Origin: an uncultured Elusimicrobia bacterium
GTDB lineage: Bacteria > Elusimicrobiota > Endomicrobiia > Endomicrobiales > Endomicrobiaceae
DNA length: 54,503 nucleotides
Reading direction: 5' to 3'
Assembly: GCA_937916125.1 (NCBI GenBank)
Contig: CALGGE010000026.1
Span: 1 to 54,503, forward strand
Part shown: positions 1 through 8,928 of the stretch, in pieces
Layout of the letters: every line of letters starts with the position of its first letter
Position numbering within the stretch: the first letter of the stretch is position 1
Position numbers and translations under genes: made by a program
Notes under the pieces: generated by a model
The model's database searches: none
Seen by the model: only the letters and a program-made list of their open reading frames with translations
Told to the model about the DNA's origin: nothing

Positions 1-51
1 ACATTTCAATATTAATTTATAAACAAATTATACCACAAATTAAAGTTTTTA

Positions 52-399
52 TCAATTAAAAAATTTTTTTATCCATGTCATAATCAATTCTACCAAATAA
101 TCCTGCTGACGAGAACTTAGTGCCGTACCTAAAGGAAATTTATGCCATTTTTTTATACATTTTCTGCAACATGATGCCGTTGCATGCTGGGCGATAAATA
201 CAGGGTGTCCTCTCATCGGAGTTTGTTTCCCGTCATTTGGAATAAATGCCGGTGAAATTCTTTTAGTTATAAAATCTCGTGCATGTCTTTCTATTGTCTC
301 AAGTCCTTTTTGGTTTATATAATCAATATCTTTTTGTTTTAACTTAAAAGAACTTCTGAATTTTGATTTTGATAGTTTCTCAAAAATATCTGTTTCCAT
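52..399 (-). CDS. DUF4186 family protein
   Basis: A 115-residue protein whose whole length resembles DUF4186 as I remember it. The N-terminus is a basic helix (FEKLSKSKFRSSFKL). The middle holds the conserved stretch NDGKQTPMRGHPVF, followed by the cysteine/histidine-rich QHATASCCRKCIKKWH, which could bind a metal. No function is established for the family. The gene lies 17 nt downstream of the AlkD-like gene on the same strand and is probably co-transcribed with it. The length is normal for the family, and there is no signal peptide or membrane segment. Confidence 0.85.
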   Translation of the reverse strand: METDIFEKLSKSKFRSSFKLKQKDIDYINQKGLETIERHARDFITKRISPAFIPNDGKQTPMRGHPVFIAQHATASCCRKCIKKWHKFPLGTALSSRQQDYLVELIMTWIKKFFN

Positions 400-416
400 A
401 TTACAAATTACATTTT

Positions 417-1106
417 TTATCTTTTCATATTTTTAATGATTTCTTTTGTTTCGGGAGCTACTCTTAAAGATTCTCTTATTTTCTGTAAAGATTTATTATA
501 AGTCCAATCGTCAAGATTGTTTTGTTTCAAAAATTCAAAAGTTTTATCCTGATATTTTACAAAAGCAACAGATACCGCCCAAGCAACAGCCATTTTTACA
601 TAATATCCGTTATGGTTAATTCGATTAAATATTTTAAAAATTTTATTCAGATATTCTTCTTGCACAAAATAACTCAATATCATAACTACGGCAAACCTTA
701 GTTCAAACTCTTTATCGGATTTTAAATATTTTTGTATAAAATTCCAAAATATTTCTTTATTTTTATTTACAACTTTAAGTCCGGCACAGAAAATATCACA
801 TATACACCAGTTGTCTATTTTGGTAACAAAATTTTCTATTATTTTTAGAAGTTCTTTTGTATCAATATTTCTTATAAACCCTATCAACATTCCCTGCAAC
901 ATTACTTCTTCAAAATATTTTGTTTCGGTAAAATAAATATAGTCTTTAAAATTTTCCCCCTGTTTGACTAATTTTTGGGCATAGTTCCTTAATACGGGAA
1001 CTTTTATACCGAGCATATCGTAGGCTCCGGGACAGATAACGGAATTAAACTGCCGAAATTTTTCATCCTGTAAATTTATTAAATCTTTTCTTATTTTTTT
1101 ATACAT
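417..1106 (-). CDS. DNA alkylation repair protein, AlkD-like HEAT repeat family
   Basis: A 229-residue all-helical protein of the AlkD/DNA alkylation repair family, whose characterised members are DNA glycosylases that remove alkylated bases using stacked HEAT-like repeats. The N-terminus (KIRKDLINLQDEKFRQFN, then GIKVPVLRNYAQKL) and the aromatic-rich IDNWCICDIFCAGL segment around residues 95-110 match the family pattern. The C-terminal WTYNKSLQKIRES is also typical. The length is normal. It is the first gene of a two-gene minus-strand unit with the DUF4186 gene. The cellular role is inferred from the family, and the substrate is unknown. Confidence 0.85.
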   Translation of the reverse strand: MYKKIRKDLINLQDEKFRQFNSVICPGAYDMLGIKVPVLRNYAQKLVKQGENFKDYIYFTETKYFEEVMLQGMLIGFIRNIDTKELLKIIENFVTKIDNWCICDIFCAGLKVVNKNKEIFWNFIQKYLKSDKEFELRFAVVMILSYFVQEEYLNKIFKIFNRINHNGYYVKMAVAWAVSVAFVKYQDKTFEFLKQNNLDDWTYNKSLQKIRESLRVAPETKEIIKNMKR

Positions 1107-1346
1107 AATTGTAATGACCTTTTATTATCATACGCTTTAATTGTAATATAAAATTTTTATTTTAGCAAGAATTTACATATTAAAATATTTGCCGTATATT
1201 GTCTTTTTTCTTTTTGATAAATAAAATGTATAGTTGACTTACATTTTGCATAAATATCAAGTCTAAACATAAAATATAAGTATTTGCTATTTTATGGAGA
1301 AAAACACATAATAAAACTATAAGAAAGTTTTTAGGGAGAGTAAAAA
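1107..1346. other. AT-rich intergenic region
   Basis: This stretch lies between the divergently oriented AlkD-like gene and the hydrolase remnant and shows no open reading frame of interest. A TTGACT at 1234-1239 has no convincing -10 at a proper distance. A good ribosome binding site (AGGGAG near 1334) precedes an ATG at 1347 that opens only a 10-codon frame. That ATG is probably the original start of the broken hydrolase gene. Confidence 0.5.
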
Positions 1347-1783
1347 ATGTTTAAAAAACTGATCCGTTCGGTGCGGTAAAAGAACAAAGTTCCGGTTTAT
1401 ATGCACAAAATATGGCGGGAAGAGGTTTTATTGCATTGGCGTTTGACCCTTCGTACACAGGAGAAAGTAAAGGAGAGCCCAGATATGTAGCATCGCCCGA
1501 TATCAACACGGAAGATTTTCAGGCAGCAGTAGACTTTTTGTCCGTTCAAGAAAATGTAGACCCCGAAAAAATTGGTATTATCGGTATTTGCGGTTGGGGC
1601 GGACATGCTTTAAATACTGCAAGTATAGATACGAGAATAAAAGCAACGGTAACATCTACAATGTATAACATGAGCAGAGTAAACCATAACGGATATTTTG
1701 ACCAAATGACACAAGACGAACTTTATGCTTTAAAAGAAAAATTAAATGCACAAAGAATAAAAGATTTTAAAAACGGGAAATAA
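1347..1783 (+). pseudogene. truncated alpha/beta hydrolase (dienelactone hydrolase/COG1073 type)
   Basis: A remnant of an alpha/beta-hydrolase normally about 300 residues long. The readable part begins upstream of the first in-frame ATG (1412), with DPFGAVKEQSSGLYAQN. It continues through AGRGFIALAFDPSYTGESKG to the nucleophile elbow GICGWGG, where cysteine is in the nucleophile position as in dienelactone hydrolases. It stops at residue 123 after NAQRIKDFKNGK. The catalytic Asp and His regions are absent. At the 5' end, a start codon with a good ribosome binding site (1347) reads only MFKKLIRSVR before a stop. This suggests a deletion that fused the start to the middle of the gene in the wrong frame. 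Confidence 0.8.
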
Positions 1784-1817
1784 TTAATTTAAAATATCTT
1801 ACACGAAACATATAAAA

Positions 1818-1848
1818 AAGCAAGTTCCAAACACTTGCTTTTTTTATT
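1818..1848 (+). terminator. intrinsic terminator after the hydrolase remnant
   Basis: AAGCAAGT (1818-1825) and ACTTGCTT (1833-1840) form an 8-bp stem with a 7-nt loop, followed by a T-run. It closes the remnant's transcription unit just before the strong promoter at 1861. Confidence 0.85.
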
Positions 1849-1860
1849 TTAAAAAACTTA

Positions 1861-1889
1861 TTGACAAACAAACGATTGTTTTATATAAT
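1861..1889 (+). promoter_or_regulatory. promoter of the hydrolase/TetR/ABC efflux operon
   Basis: A perfect -35 TTGACA (1861-1866) and a perfect -10 TATAAT (1884-1889) are separated by 17 bp. A second TATAAT at 1895-1900 is 28 bp from the -35 and is less likely to be used. No other comparable promoter was found before the genes at 3929-8929, so this site probably drives the whole unit from 1924 to 10026. Confidence 0.85.
1866..1881. promoter_or_regulatory. candidate TetR-family operator in the promoter spacer
   Basis: AAACAAACGATTGTTT is a palindrome in which 14 of 16 positions are symmetric, and it fills the -35/-10 spacer. TetR repressors typically bind such sites and exclude RNA polymerase. 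The only TetR gene in this operon, at 4819, is the obvious candidate ligand. The pairing is inferred from position and symmetry only. Confidence 0.6.
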
Positions 1890-1923
1890 AGGTATATAAT
1901 ATTTTTTTAAGGAGTAAATAATA

Positions 1924-3678
1924 ATGGCAAATTTAAAAGATTTAATGTTTTGGAAAACGGCAGTAAAATATCACGATACAAAAGAATATGAAGGAACATT
2001 ATATGATTGGAAGCCGGGACAACACATTTTAAAAAAAGATTTCTCGGTTCGCGATATATTTCATCCTTTAACCCACGATATTTTATTTGAAAAAGATATT
2101 CAGGTTCCGATGAGAGACGGAGTAAAACTTATGGTTGATGTTTTTCGTCCTGTAGACAGTAAAGAAAAAATACCTGCCGTTATTGCATGGAGTCCTTACG
2201 GAAAAACTTCCGGTTCAAGTGCAAGATACGAAAATTTATTTAATTTTTTAGGTTTGGATAATAAAAGGATGAGCGGATTACAGAAATTTGAAGGTCCCGA
2301 TCCTGATTATTGGACGGCTCACGGATATGCCGTTGTTCATCCCGATGCAAGAGGTGTTGCTCACAGTGAAGGTGATGCCGTGTTAATAGGAACACAAGAG
2401 GGCAGAGACGGTGCGGATCTTGTTGAATGGATAGCAAAACAACCCTGGTGTAACGGTAAAGTTGCTTTAAGCGGAACCAGTTATTTAACTTTTTCTCAGT
2501 GGTTTATAGCTGCCGAAAAGCCGAAACATCTCGTATGTATACAGCCGACGGAAGGTTTGACGGACGGTTATAGAGATATTGTTACCGTGGGCGGTATAAG
2601 CGATTATGTATTTGCAAATGTATTATCCGATAATCATGAAGGATTTCAACAAAGAGAAGATGTTTATAAAGAAATTTTAAATTATCCGTTTGTAAATCAT
2701 CCGGTATGGGAAGATAAAATAGCCAAAGTTGAAAATATAGAAATTCCGGTATATATGGTTGCATCTTACAGCAATATTCTTCATACGGACGGAACATTTC
2801 GTGCTTGGAGAAATATTTCTTCAAAGAAAAAATGGCTTCGTATTCATGATAATTTGGAATGGCAGGATTATTACGAACCTCAATATGTCGAAGAAAGAAG
2901 AAAATTTTTCGATTATTATTTAAAAGGTATCGATAACGGTTGGGATAAAACTCCGATTGTTCGTTATACTTTGCACGACATGGAAGGCAATAATAAAGTT
3001 AATTTGGTTGATACTCAGTTTCCGCCTTCGGGAACAAAATATAAAAAATTCTATCTTAACGGATTGAGCCGTCTTATGACCGATACTCCTGCACAAAAAG
3101 ATGTTCCCGCAAGTTACGATTCTAAAGGTACGACTCCTCAATTATCGTTTCACTTTACGGTAAATAAAGAAACGGATTTCATAGGCTATCCCAAAGCACA
3201 CTTGTATTTGGAAGCGGACGGTTCCGATGATATGGATATATTTGTTTTTATACAAAAACTCGATAAACAATTAAATGTGTTGTCTCAGTATACAATGCCG
3301 AGCCGTAATCCGAGAATACTTGATGCATTGGAATTGCATGGCGGGGTATTAAAATACAGCGGTGCATATGCCAAACTTCGTGTATCTCGCAGACATATAG
3401 ACAGTAAAAAAAGCACGGACATTATTCCCGTTCAAAGCTATGACCGTATAGAAAAACTTCTTCCCGGACAGGTTGTAGAAGTAGAACTTGCACTTTCACC
3501 TATGGGAATTAAACTTTATGAAGGCGAAACTATAAGATTTATGATAAGTGCCGTAAATCATAACGGGAATGTTCATCCCGGAGTTTCCGGATATCCGGGA
3601 GATAATTCGGGCAAACATATAATTCATTGCGGCGGACAATATGCTTCTTATGTACAGCTCGGAATATTGGGAAAGTAA
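1924..3678 (+). CDS. CocE/NonD family hydrolase (X-Pro dipeptidyl-peptidase S15-like)
   Basis: A 584-residue serine hydrolase of the CocE/NonD family, which includes cocaine esterase, glutaryl-acylases and X-Pro dipeptidyl-peptidases. The N-terminal domain has the alpha/beta-hydrolase core: VPMRDGVKLMVDVFRP, then VHPDARGVAHSEG, then the nucleophile elbow SGTSYL with Ser186. The C-terminal part, from about residue 390, is a beta-rich jelly-roll (PQLSFHFTVNKETDFIGYP). The length is normal and there is no signal peptide, so it should be cytoplasmic. The start is set by AAGGAG at 1909-1914. It is first in an operon with an SDR, a TetR regulator and an ABC efflux pump, which suggests a role in processing a toxic ester or amide. 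The substrate is unknown. Confidence 0.9.
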   Translation: MANLKDLMFWKTAVKYHDTKEYEGTLYDWKPGQHILKKDFSVRDIFHPLTHDILFEKDIQVPMRDGVKLMVDVFRPVDSKEKIPAVIAWSPYGKTSGSSARYENLFNFLGLDNKRMSGLQKFEGPDPDYWTAHGYAVVHPDARGVAHSEGDAVLIGTQEGRDGADLVEWIAKQPWCNGKVALSGTSYLTFSQWFIAAEKPKHLVCIQPTEGLTDGYRDIVTVGGISDYVFANVLSDNHEGFQQREDVYKEILNYPFVNHPVWEDKIAKVENIEIPVYMVASYSNILHTDGTFRAWRNISSKKKWLRIHDNLEWQDYYEPQYVEERRKFFDYYLKGIDNGWDKTPIVRYTLHDMEGNNKVNLVDTQFPPSGTKYKKFYLNGLSRLMTDTPAQKDVPASYDSKGTTPQLSFHFTVNKETDFIGYPKAHLYLEADGSDDMDIFVFIQKLDKQLNVLSQYTMPSRNPRILDALELHGGVLKYSGAYAKLRVSRRHIDSKKSTDIIPVQSYDRIEKLLPGQVVEVELALSPMGIKLYEGETIRFMISAVNHNGNVHPGVSGYPGDNSGKHIIHCGGQYASYVQLGILGK

Positions 3679-3696
3679 TAATTTCGGAGAAATTTT

Positions 3697-3916
3697 ATGT
3701 TGGTGTATTCTTTCTTTTCTTTTGGGATGTATATGTATTTTCGGCATAAATAAAATTTTTTGTAATACGGATAATTTGGCCGACTACGACAAAATACAAA
3801 AATTGATTTTATGGGAAAGACAAGCAAGAGTTCGTCATTTGACCGATGAGCTTGCAAATTGTTATTTTTCCGATGATATTATCGATAAATTTTTGGAGAA
3901 AAATAATTTTTTATAA
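3697..3916 (+). pseudogene. broken SnoaL/NTF2-like protein fragment
   Basis: A good ribosome binding site (CGGAGA) precedes ATG 3697, but that frame closes after 18 codons. A neighbouring frame stays open to 3916 and reads a hydrophobic stretch (ILSFLLGC), then LADYDKIQKLILWERQARVR and HLTDELANCYF. This resembles the first helix of SnoaL-like/NTF2-fold proteins, which usually run to about 130-150 residues. A frameshift in the T/C-rich run near 3710 and a 3' truncation would explain both observations. It sits between the hydrolase and the SDR in the same operon. The family assignment is tentative. Confidence 0.5.
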
Positions 3917-3928
3917 AGAGAGGTTTTT

Positions 3929-4822
3929 ATGGAAAAAATTGTTATTATAACGGGTGCAAATTCCGGTTTGGGTTTTAATACGGCAACAAAAATTGCAAAA
4001 AATTCAAAGGATTTTCATTTGATATTAGCATGCAGAAATTCACAAAAAGGACAAGAAGCATGTAAACAAATTATTGAAGAAACAGGTAATAACAATGTTG
4101 ATTTTTTGCAACTTGATACATCATCTTTAAAATCCGTAAGAAATTTTGTTGAAGAATATAAAACAAAATATAACAAACCGATTTATGCATTGTTGTGTAA
4201 TGCGGGTATAAGCGGTGTCGGATTGGGAAAAAAAGAATTGAGTGAAGACGGTTTTGACATTATTTTTGCAACCAACCATTTAGGACATTTCCTTTTAACG
4301 AATTTGTTGCTTCCATTTATGGATAAACAAGGTAAAATTATTGCAACCGCAAGCGATATGCATAACCCGCCTTTAAAAGAAGGTGAAACTTTTGAATGGC
4401 TCGGAACAGAAGCTATTGCTCATCCGGATGAAACAATGGCAACAAATCCTATTCGTTATTCTTATTCGAAACTTTGCAATGTATATTTTGTTTATGAACT
4501 TGCAGAAAAATTAAAAGAACAGAAAAACACCGTAACGGTTAATGCTTTTAATCCGGGATTAATGAAAACTCATCTTATGCCCGGAATGGATGAAAGTATT
4601 TATAATTTTATAAAAACAAATATGCCGGAAAGATACGGAGATTTGGAAAATTCTTCATCCGCTCTTGCGGAACTTGTATCTTCCAATGATATAATTTATA
4701 CATCGGGACATTTTTATGACAGAAGTATAAGGCCGTGTTATACTTCCGCATTGTCGTATAATAAAGAAAATGCCGAAGAATTGTGGAAAAAAAGTGAAGA
4801 ATATACAAAGGAGAAAATATGA
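3929..4822 (+). CDS. short-chain dehydrogenase/reductase (protochlorophyllide reductase/retinol dehydrogenase-like)
   Basis: A 297-residue Rossmann-fold oxidoreductase. The cofactor motif TGANSGLG is at residues 8-15, NAG at 91-93 and the catalytic YxxxK pair (Y177, K181) in YSYSK. The long insertion before the active site and the late C-terminus fit the retinol dehydrogenase/protochlorophyllide-reductase-like branch, which normally uses NADP(H). A ribosome binding site (AGAGAGG) precedes ATG 3929. The stop overlaps the TetR start (ATGA at 4819-4822), so translation of the two is coupled. The substrate is unknown. Confidence 0.9.
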   Translation: MEKIVIITGANSGLGFNTATKIAKNSKDFHLILACRNSQKGQEACKQIIEETGNNNVDFLQLDTSSLKSVRNFVEEYKTKYNKPIYALLCNAGISGVGLGKKELSEDGFDIIFATNHLGHFLLTNLLLPFMDKQGKIIATASDMHNPPLKEGETFEWLGTEAIAHPDETMATNPIRYSYSKLCNVYFVYELAEKLKEQKNTVTVNAFNPGLMKTHLMPGMDESIYNFIKTNMPERYGDLENSSSALAELVSSNDIIYTSGHFYDRSIRPCYTSALSYNKENAEELWKKSEEYTKEKI

Positions 4823-5433
4823 AACCATTAGGTATAAATGAAAATTCAAAAAGTAAAATACTTGAAGTGGCAACAAAACTTTTTGCAGAAAACGGTTTTG
4901 ACGGTGTAAGTATAAGAACTATCTGTAAACAGGCAAACATAAATATAAGCATGATTTCTTACTATTTCGGCGGAAAGCAGGAATTATATCAAGCCATAAT
5001 AGATAATTTAACCAAAAATCTTACGGAATATGTAAAAACTTTTGTTGATTTCGATATGGATTTAAATAAACTGTCAAAAAAAGAAAAGTTGGATTTCCTT
5101 TATAATTACGGAAACAAGATGATAGATTTTCTATATACCAAAATTTCTAACGATGTATTGTTGTTTATGTTTAGAGAACAACAAAATTCAAGAGCACAAA
5201 TAAACGTTCCCGCATTAAATTTTATGAACAAACTTTTCGCAAGTATCTTAAATAAAAAAGAAACAGACAGGCAAGTAATATTATCCGTAATATTTTTCAT
5301 TTCACAAATAAATTCGCCTAAACTCTTTTCCGCATTTTCTTTGAAAATGGCAAATAAAAAAGCTTTTACGGATGAAGATATAAAGATAATAAGAAACAAT
5401 TTGAAAAAATATATATCAGTGATGTTTGAATAG
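4819..5433 (+). CDS. TetR/AcrR family repressor, CecR-like position
   Basis: A 204-residue TetR regulator. The N-terminal helix-turn-helix covers about residues 10-58 (ILEVATKLFAENGFDGVSI, then the recognition helix region ISMISYYFGGK). The C-terminal ligand-binding domain is all helical. It overlaps the upstream SDR by 4 nt and immediately precedes an HlyD/ABC/permease/permease set. This is the same order as cecR-ybhG-ybhF-ybhS-ybhR in E. coli, where CecR controls the pump. It probably represses its own operon through the palindrome at 1866-1881. The inducer is unknown. Confidence 0.9.
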   Translation: MKPLGINENSKSKILEVATKLFAENGFDGVSIRTICKQANINISMISYYFGGKQELYQAIIDNLTKNLTEYVKTFVDFDMDLNKLSKKEKLDFLYNYGNKMIDFLYTKISNDVLLFMFREQQNSRAQINVPALNFMNKLFASILNKKETDRQVILSVIFFISQINSPKLFSAFSLKMANKKAFTDEDIKIIRNNLKKYISVMFE

Positions 5434-5449
5434 CAGCAAGGGAAGGAAT

Positions 5450-6289
5450 ATGATAAAGAAAATAATAATACTTTTAGTTGTTATTTGTTTGGGTATTTTC
5501 CTTTATTTTAAATTTAATGAAAAACAAGATATAAACAACTTAACATTATACGGTAATATTGAAATAAGACAGGTTGATGTAAGTTTTCAAGTTTCCGGAA
5601 AAATTAAAGAAATGTTGAAAAATGAAGGTGATGAAGTAAAGAAAGATGAACTGATAGCATATTTGGATGATACGGATTACAAATTAAATTACGAAATGGC
5701 AAACGCTGAAGTTGAAAGAGGAAAAGTGTTGATAAATGAGGCCGAATCTAAATATAACAGACATAAACCGTTATTAAGAGATTCCGTTACGGAACAAGAA
5801 TTAACAACTCTTTACAATAACTATCAACAAACAAAAGCAAATTATAATGTTGCACTTGTAAACCAAAAAATAGCAAAAAATAAATTGGAATATACCAAAT
5901 TGTATGCTCCGGATGAAGGGTATATTACGATAAGAGCTCAAGAACCGGGTGCAAACATTGTACAAGGACAAACAATATACACCATCACCAAAACAAAACC
6001 TGTTTGGGTTAAAGCATACATTGAAGAAAGTTATTTGGGTAATATAAAAAATAACATGGAAGTAAAAGTTGTTACCGATAGTATAGACAAACAAACAAAC
6101 GGCAAAAAGGAATACAGCGGATATATAGGTTATGTTTCTTCAGTTGCGGAATTTACTCCGAAAACCGTTCAAACAGAAAATTTAAGAACAAGTTTAGTTT
6201 ATGCAATAAGAGTATATATCAATGATGCCGACGAGTATTTAAAACAAGGAATGCCTGTAACCGTTAAAATTAACCTAAATAATAATTAG
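5450..6289 (+). CDS. HlyD-family periplasmic adaptor of an ABC exporter (YbhG-like)
   Basis: A 279-residue membrane-fusion protein. It has one N-terminal transmembrane anchor (IIILLVVICLGIFLYF), a lipoyl-like half motif (VDVSFQVSGKIKEMLKNEG), a coiled-coil hairpin (about residues 75-135) and a beta-barrel domain. A TTG at 5426 extends the frame, but ATG 5450 is preceded by GGAAGG at 5441-5446 and gives a standard signal anchor, so I take 5450. It should link the inner-membrane ABC pump to an outer-membrane channel. No TolC-like gene is present in this window. Confidence 0.88.
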   Translation: MIKKIIILLVVICLGIFLYFKFNEKQDINNLTLYGNIEIRQVDVSFQVSGKIKEMLKNEGDEVKKDELIAYLDDTDYKLNYEMANAEVERGKVLINEAESKYNRHKPLLRDSVTEQELTTLYNNYQQTKANYNVALVNQKIAKNKLEYTKLYAPDEGYITIRAQEPGANIVQGQTIYTITKTKPVWVKAYIEESYLGNIKNNMEVKVVTDSIDKQTNGKKEYSGYIGYVSSVAEFTPKTVQTENLRTSLVYAIRVYINDADEYLKQGMPVTVKINLNNN

Positions 6290-6301
6290 CAACGGGTAAC
6301 A

Positions 6302-7794
6302 ATGAACACAGTAATAATTAAAAACTTAACTAAAACATTTAAAGGGCAAACACAACCTGCAATAGATATTTATCTTTGGAGATAGAAAAAGGTAAAATTA
6401 CAGGCCTTATCGGCGCAGACGGTGCAGGAAAAACAACTTTGCTCCGTTTGGTTATCGGCTTACTTGTTGCGGATAAAGGTGAAATTTCAACATTAGATTT
6501 AAATCCGGAAAAACAAAAAAATATTCTTAACACAAAAATAGGTTATATGCCGCAAAAGTTCGGCTTATACGAAGATTTAACAGTTATAGAAAATTTAAAG
6601 TTATATGCCGATTTAAAAAATGTTTCTCACGATTTTGACAAACTTTTGGAATTTACAGACTTAAAAAGATTTCAAACAAGATTTGCCGGAAAACTTTCCG
6701 GAGGTATGAAACAAAAGTTAGGTCTTGCCTGTTCGTTGCTCGGTAACCCTGAATTTTTGGTTTTAGATGAACCGTCCGTTGGTGTTGATCCTATTTCAAG
6801 AAGAGATTTAATGAAAATGGTTAGGCAATTAATTTCCCCTGATACAACGGTTTTGTGGTCAACGGCATATTTGGATGAAGCACACAGTTTTGATACGGCC
6901 GTGGTAATGGATAAAGGCAAAATAATTTATCAGGGCAGTCCGCACTTGTTGGCAAAAACGGCACAGGAGTTTGAAGAAAAAGTTATAGAACTTATGGGCG
7001 GATACAAAAAAGAAGAATCGTTAGTTGCCAAAAGTTATGTTCCGCACGATATAGATATGGAATATACCGTTTTTGCCGATAATTTAGTAAAAAAGTACGG
7101 AGATTTTTATGCCGTTAAAAACAACACTTTTAAAATAAAGAAAGGTGAAATTTTCGGGTTGCTCGGGCCTAACGGAGCAGGAAAATCCACATCTTTTAAA
7201 ATGATGTGCGGTCTTTCAAAACCTACTTCCGGAACAACGAAAATTTTCGGAACGGATATGAAAGAAAATCCTACAAAAGCAAGAAGTTATTTAGGATACA
7301 TGGCACAAAAGTTTTCTTTGTACGGAAATTTAACAGTAGAGCAAAATCTTAATTTTTTTGCAGGTGTTTACGGACTTAACAAAAAAGACAAGCAGCAAAG
7401 AATAGATGAAATGATAAAATCTTTTAATTTTGAAAAGGTATTAAAACAAAAAGCCGATGAGTTGCCGCTCGGTTTTAAGCAAAGGTTATCCATGGCTTGT
7501 GCGGTTATGCATAATCCGCCGGTCTTGTTTTTGGATGAACCTACATCCGGTGTTGATGTTGTTGCAAGAAGAGATTTTTGGAACCATATAACTTCACTTG
7601 CAAAAAAAGGTGTTACCGTCCTTATAACTACACATTTTATGGATGAAGCCGAATTTTGTGACAGAATAAGTCTTTTTTACAGAGGTCAAACAATAGCAAT
7701 AGGTACTCCTAAAGAATTAAAAGAAAAAGCAAATGCAAAAAACATGGAAGAAACTTTTATAAATTTAATTAAGGAAAGCGAAGTTAAATATTAA
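6302..7794 (+). CDS. two-domain ABC transporter ATPase (YbhF-like), with an apparent 1-nt frameshift near its start
   Basis: Two ABC ATPase domains are fused. Domain 1 has Walker A GADGAGKTT, signature LSGGMKQK and Walker B LVLDEPSVGVDP. Domain 2 has GPNGAGKST, a degenerate signature (LPLGFKQRL) and VLFLDEPTSGVD. The natural start appears to be ATG 6302, reading MNTVIIKNLTKTFKG up to AID. That frame then hits a stop at 6383. The remaining frame, open from about 6370, continues LSLEIEKGKITGL. One missing base near 6368 would join them. This may be a real mutation or a sequence error. Read from the TTG at 6376, the protein would lack the first beta-strands of domain 1. Confidence 0.85.
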
Positions 7795-7815
7795 AGTCGA
7801 TATAAGGATAAAAAT

Positions 7816-8928
7816 ATGTTAATGGCCCTAATCAAAAAAGAATTTCTGCAAATAATAAGGGATCCCGGCAGCATAATAATTGCTTTTGTGTTGCCGTTGA
7901 TATGTATATTGATTTATATGTACGGAATAAATCTCGATACACCGTCTGTGACAATGGGAATAAAAAGCGACGATACAAGCTCCGAAATTCATTCGTTAAT
8001 AAAATCGTTCGGTAACAGCAAATATATTAAAGCTGTTGTGTATGATAACAAAGAAGATATTACAAGAGATATCGCAAGATCAAAAATAAAAGGGGCCGTT
8101 TTTATACCGCAGGATTTTTGTTTAAATCTTTCAAAAGGTAAAACGGCAAATGCCTTGATAGTAACCGACGGCAGTGAAGTTAATACTGCAAATTATGTAT
8201 ATGCTTATTCCATGCAGATAATAAACGGATGGCTTTCTTCAAGTAAATATGCAATAAACTTAAGAACTGTTAATAAAAGTTTAATAAATGTTCAGCTAAG
8301 AACATGGTACAACCAGGATTTGAACAGTCATTATTTTATTTTGCCCGGTTCATTGGCAATAACAATGACACTTATAGGAATTTTGTTAACTGCTCTTGTT
8401 ATTGCAAGAGAATGGGAACGGGGAACGATGGAAGCACTTTTAAGTACAAAAATAAAAAAAATACACATTTTGTTAAGCAAATACGTTCCTTACTTTATTT
8501 TGGGAATGTTGTCTATGGCATTTAATGTTTTCTTATGTATGTTTGTTTTTTCTATTCCGTTTAGAGGAAATATTTTTGTTTTGTTTTTTGTTAGCGGACT
8601 GTTTTTGTTTACATGTTTAGGTATAGGACTTTTAATTTCAACAATTACAAAGAGTTTGTTTCTTGCAAGTATGATTTCTGTAGCGGCGGGATTTTTACCG
8701 GCTTTGCTGTTATCGGGTTTGATGTTTCCTATAAGTTCCATGCCTAAAATATTTCAATATTTAACTATGGTTTTACCGCCGCGATATTTTATTACTTTTA
8801 TCGAAAGTGAATTTATGGCCGGAACTGTTTGGAACATCGTTTTAATAAATTCGGTATATTTAAGTATTTTGGGACTTATATTGTTTATTGTTATTTATAA
8901 AAAAACATCGCTGCGGTTGGAGAATTAA
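7816..8928 (+). CDS. ABC-2 type permease (YbhS-like)
   Basis: A 370-residue ABC-2 permease. It has an N-terminal transmembrane helix preceded by KKEFLQIIRDPGS, a large extracytoplasmic domain (about residues 45-170), then five or so C-terminal membrane helices with the family signature AREWERGTMEALL. It is followed directly, with no gap, by a paralogous permease. The two probably form the heterodimeric channel energised by the upstream ATPase. The substrate is unknown, and the homologous E. coli system exports drugs. Confidence 0.9.
   Translation: MLMALIKKEFLQIIRDPGSIIIAFVLPLICILIYMYGINLDTPSVTMGIKSDDTSSEIHSLIKSFGNSKYIKAVVYDNKEDITRDIARSKIKGAVFIPQDFCLNLSKGKTANALIVTDGSEVNTANYVYAYSMQIINGWLSSSKYAINLRTVNKSLINVQLRTWYNQDLNSHYFILPGSLAITMTLIGILLTALVIAREWERGTMEALLSTKIKKIHILLSKYVPYFILGMLSMAFNVFLCMFVFSIPFRGNIFVLFFVSGLFLFTCLGIGLLISTITKSLFLASMISVAAGFLPALLLSGLMFPISSMPKIFQYLTMVLPPRYFITFIESEFMAGTVWNIVLINSVYLSILGLILFIVIYKKTSLRLEN

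Noticed and set aside
1397..1606. Minus-strand open frame over the hydrolase remnant
   Set aside because: It lies opposite clear alpha/beta-hydrolase coding sequence and its translation resembles nothing.
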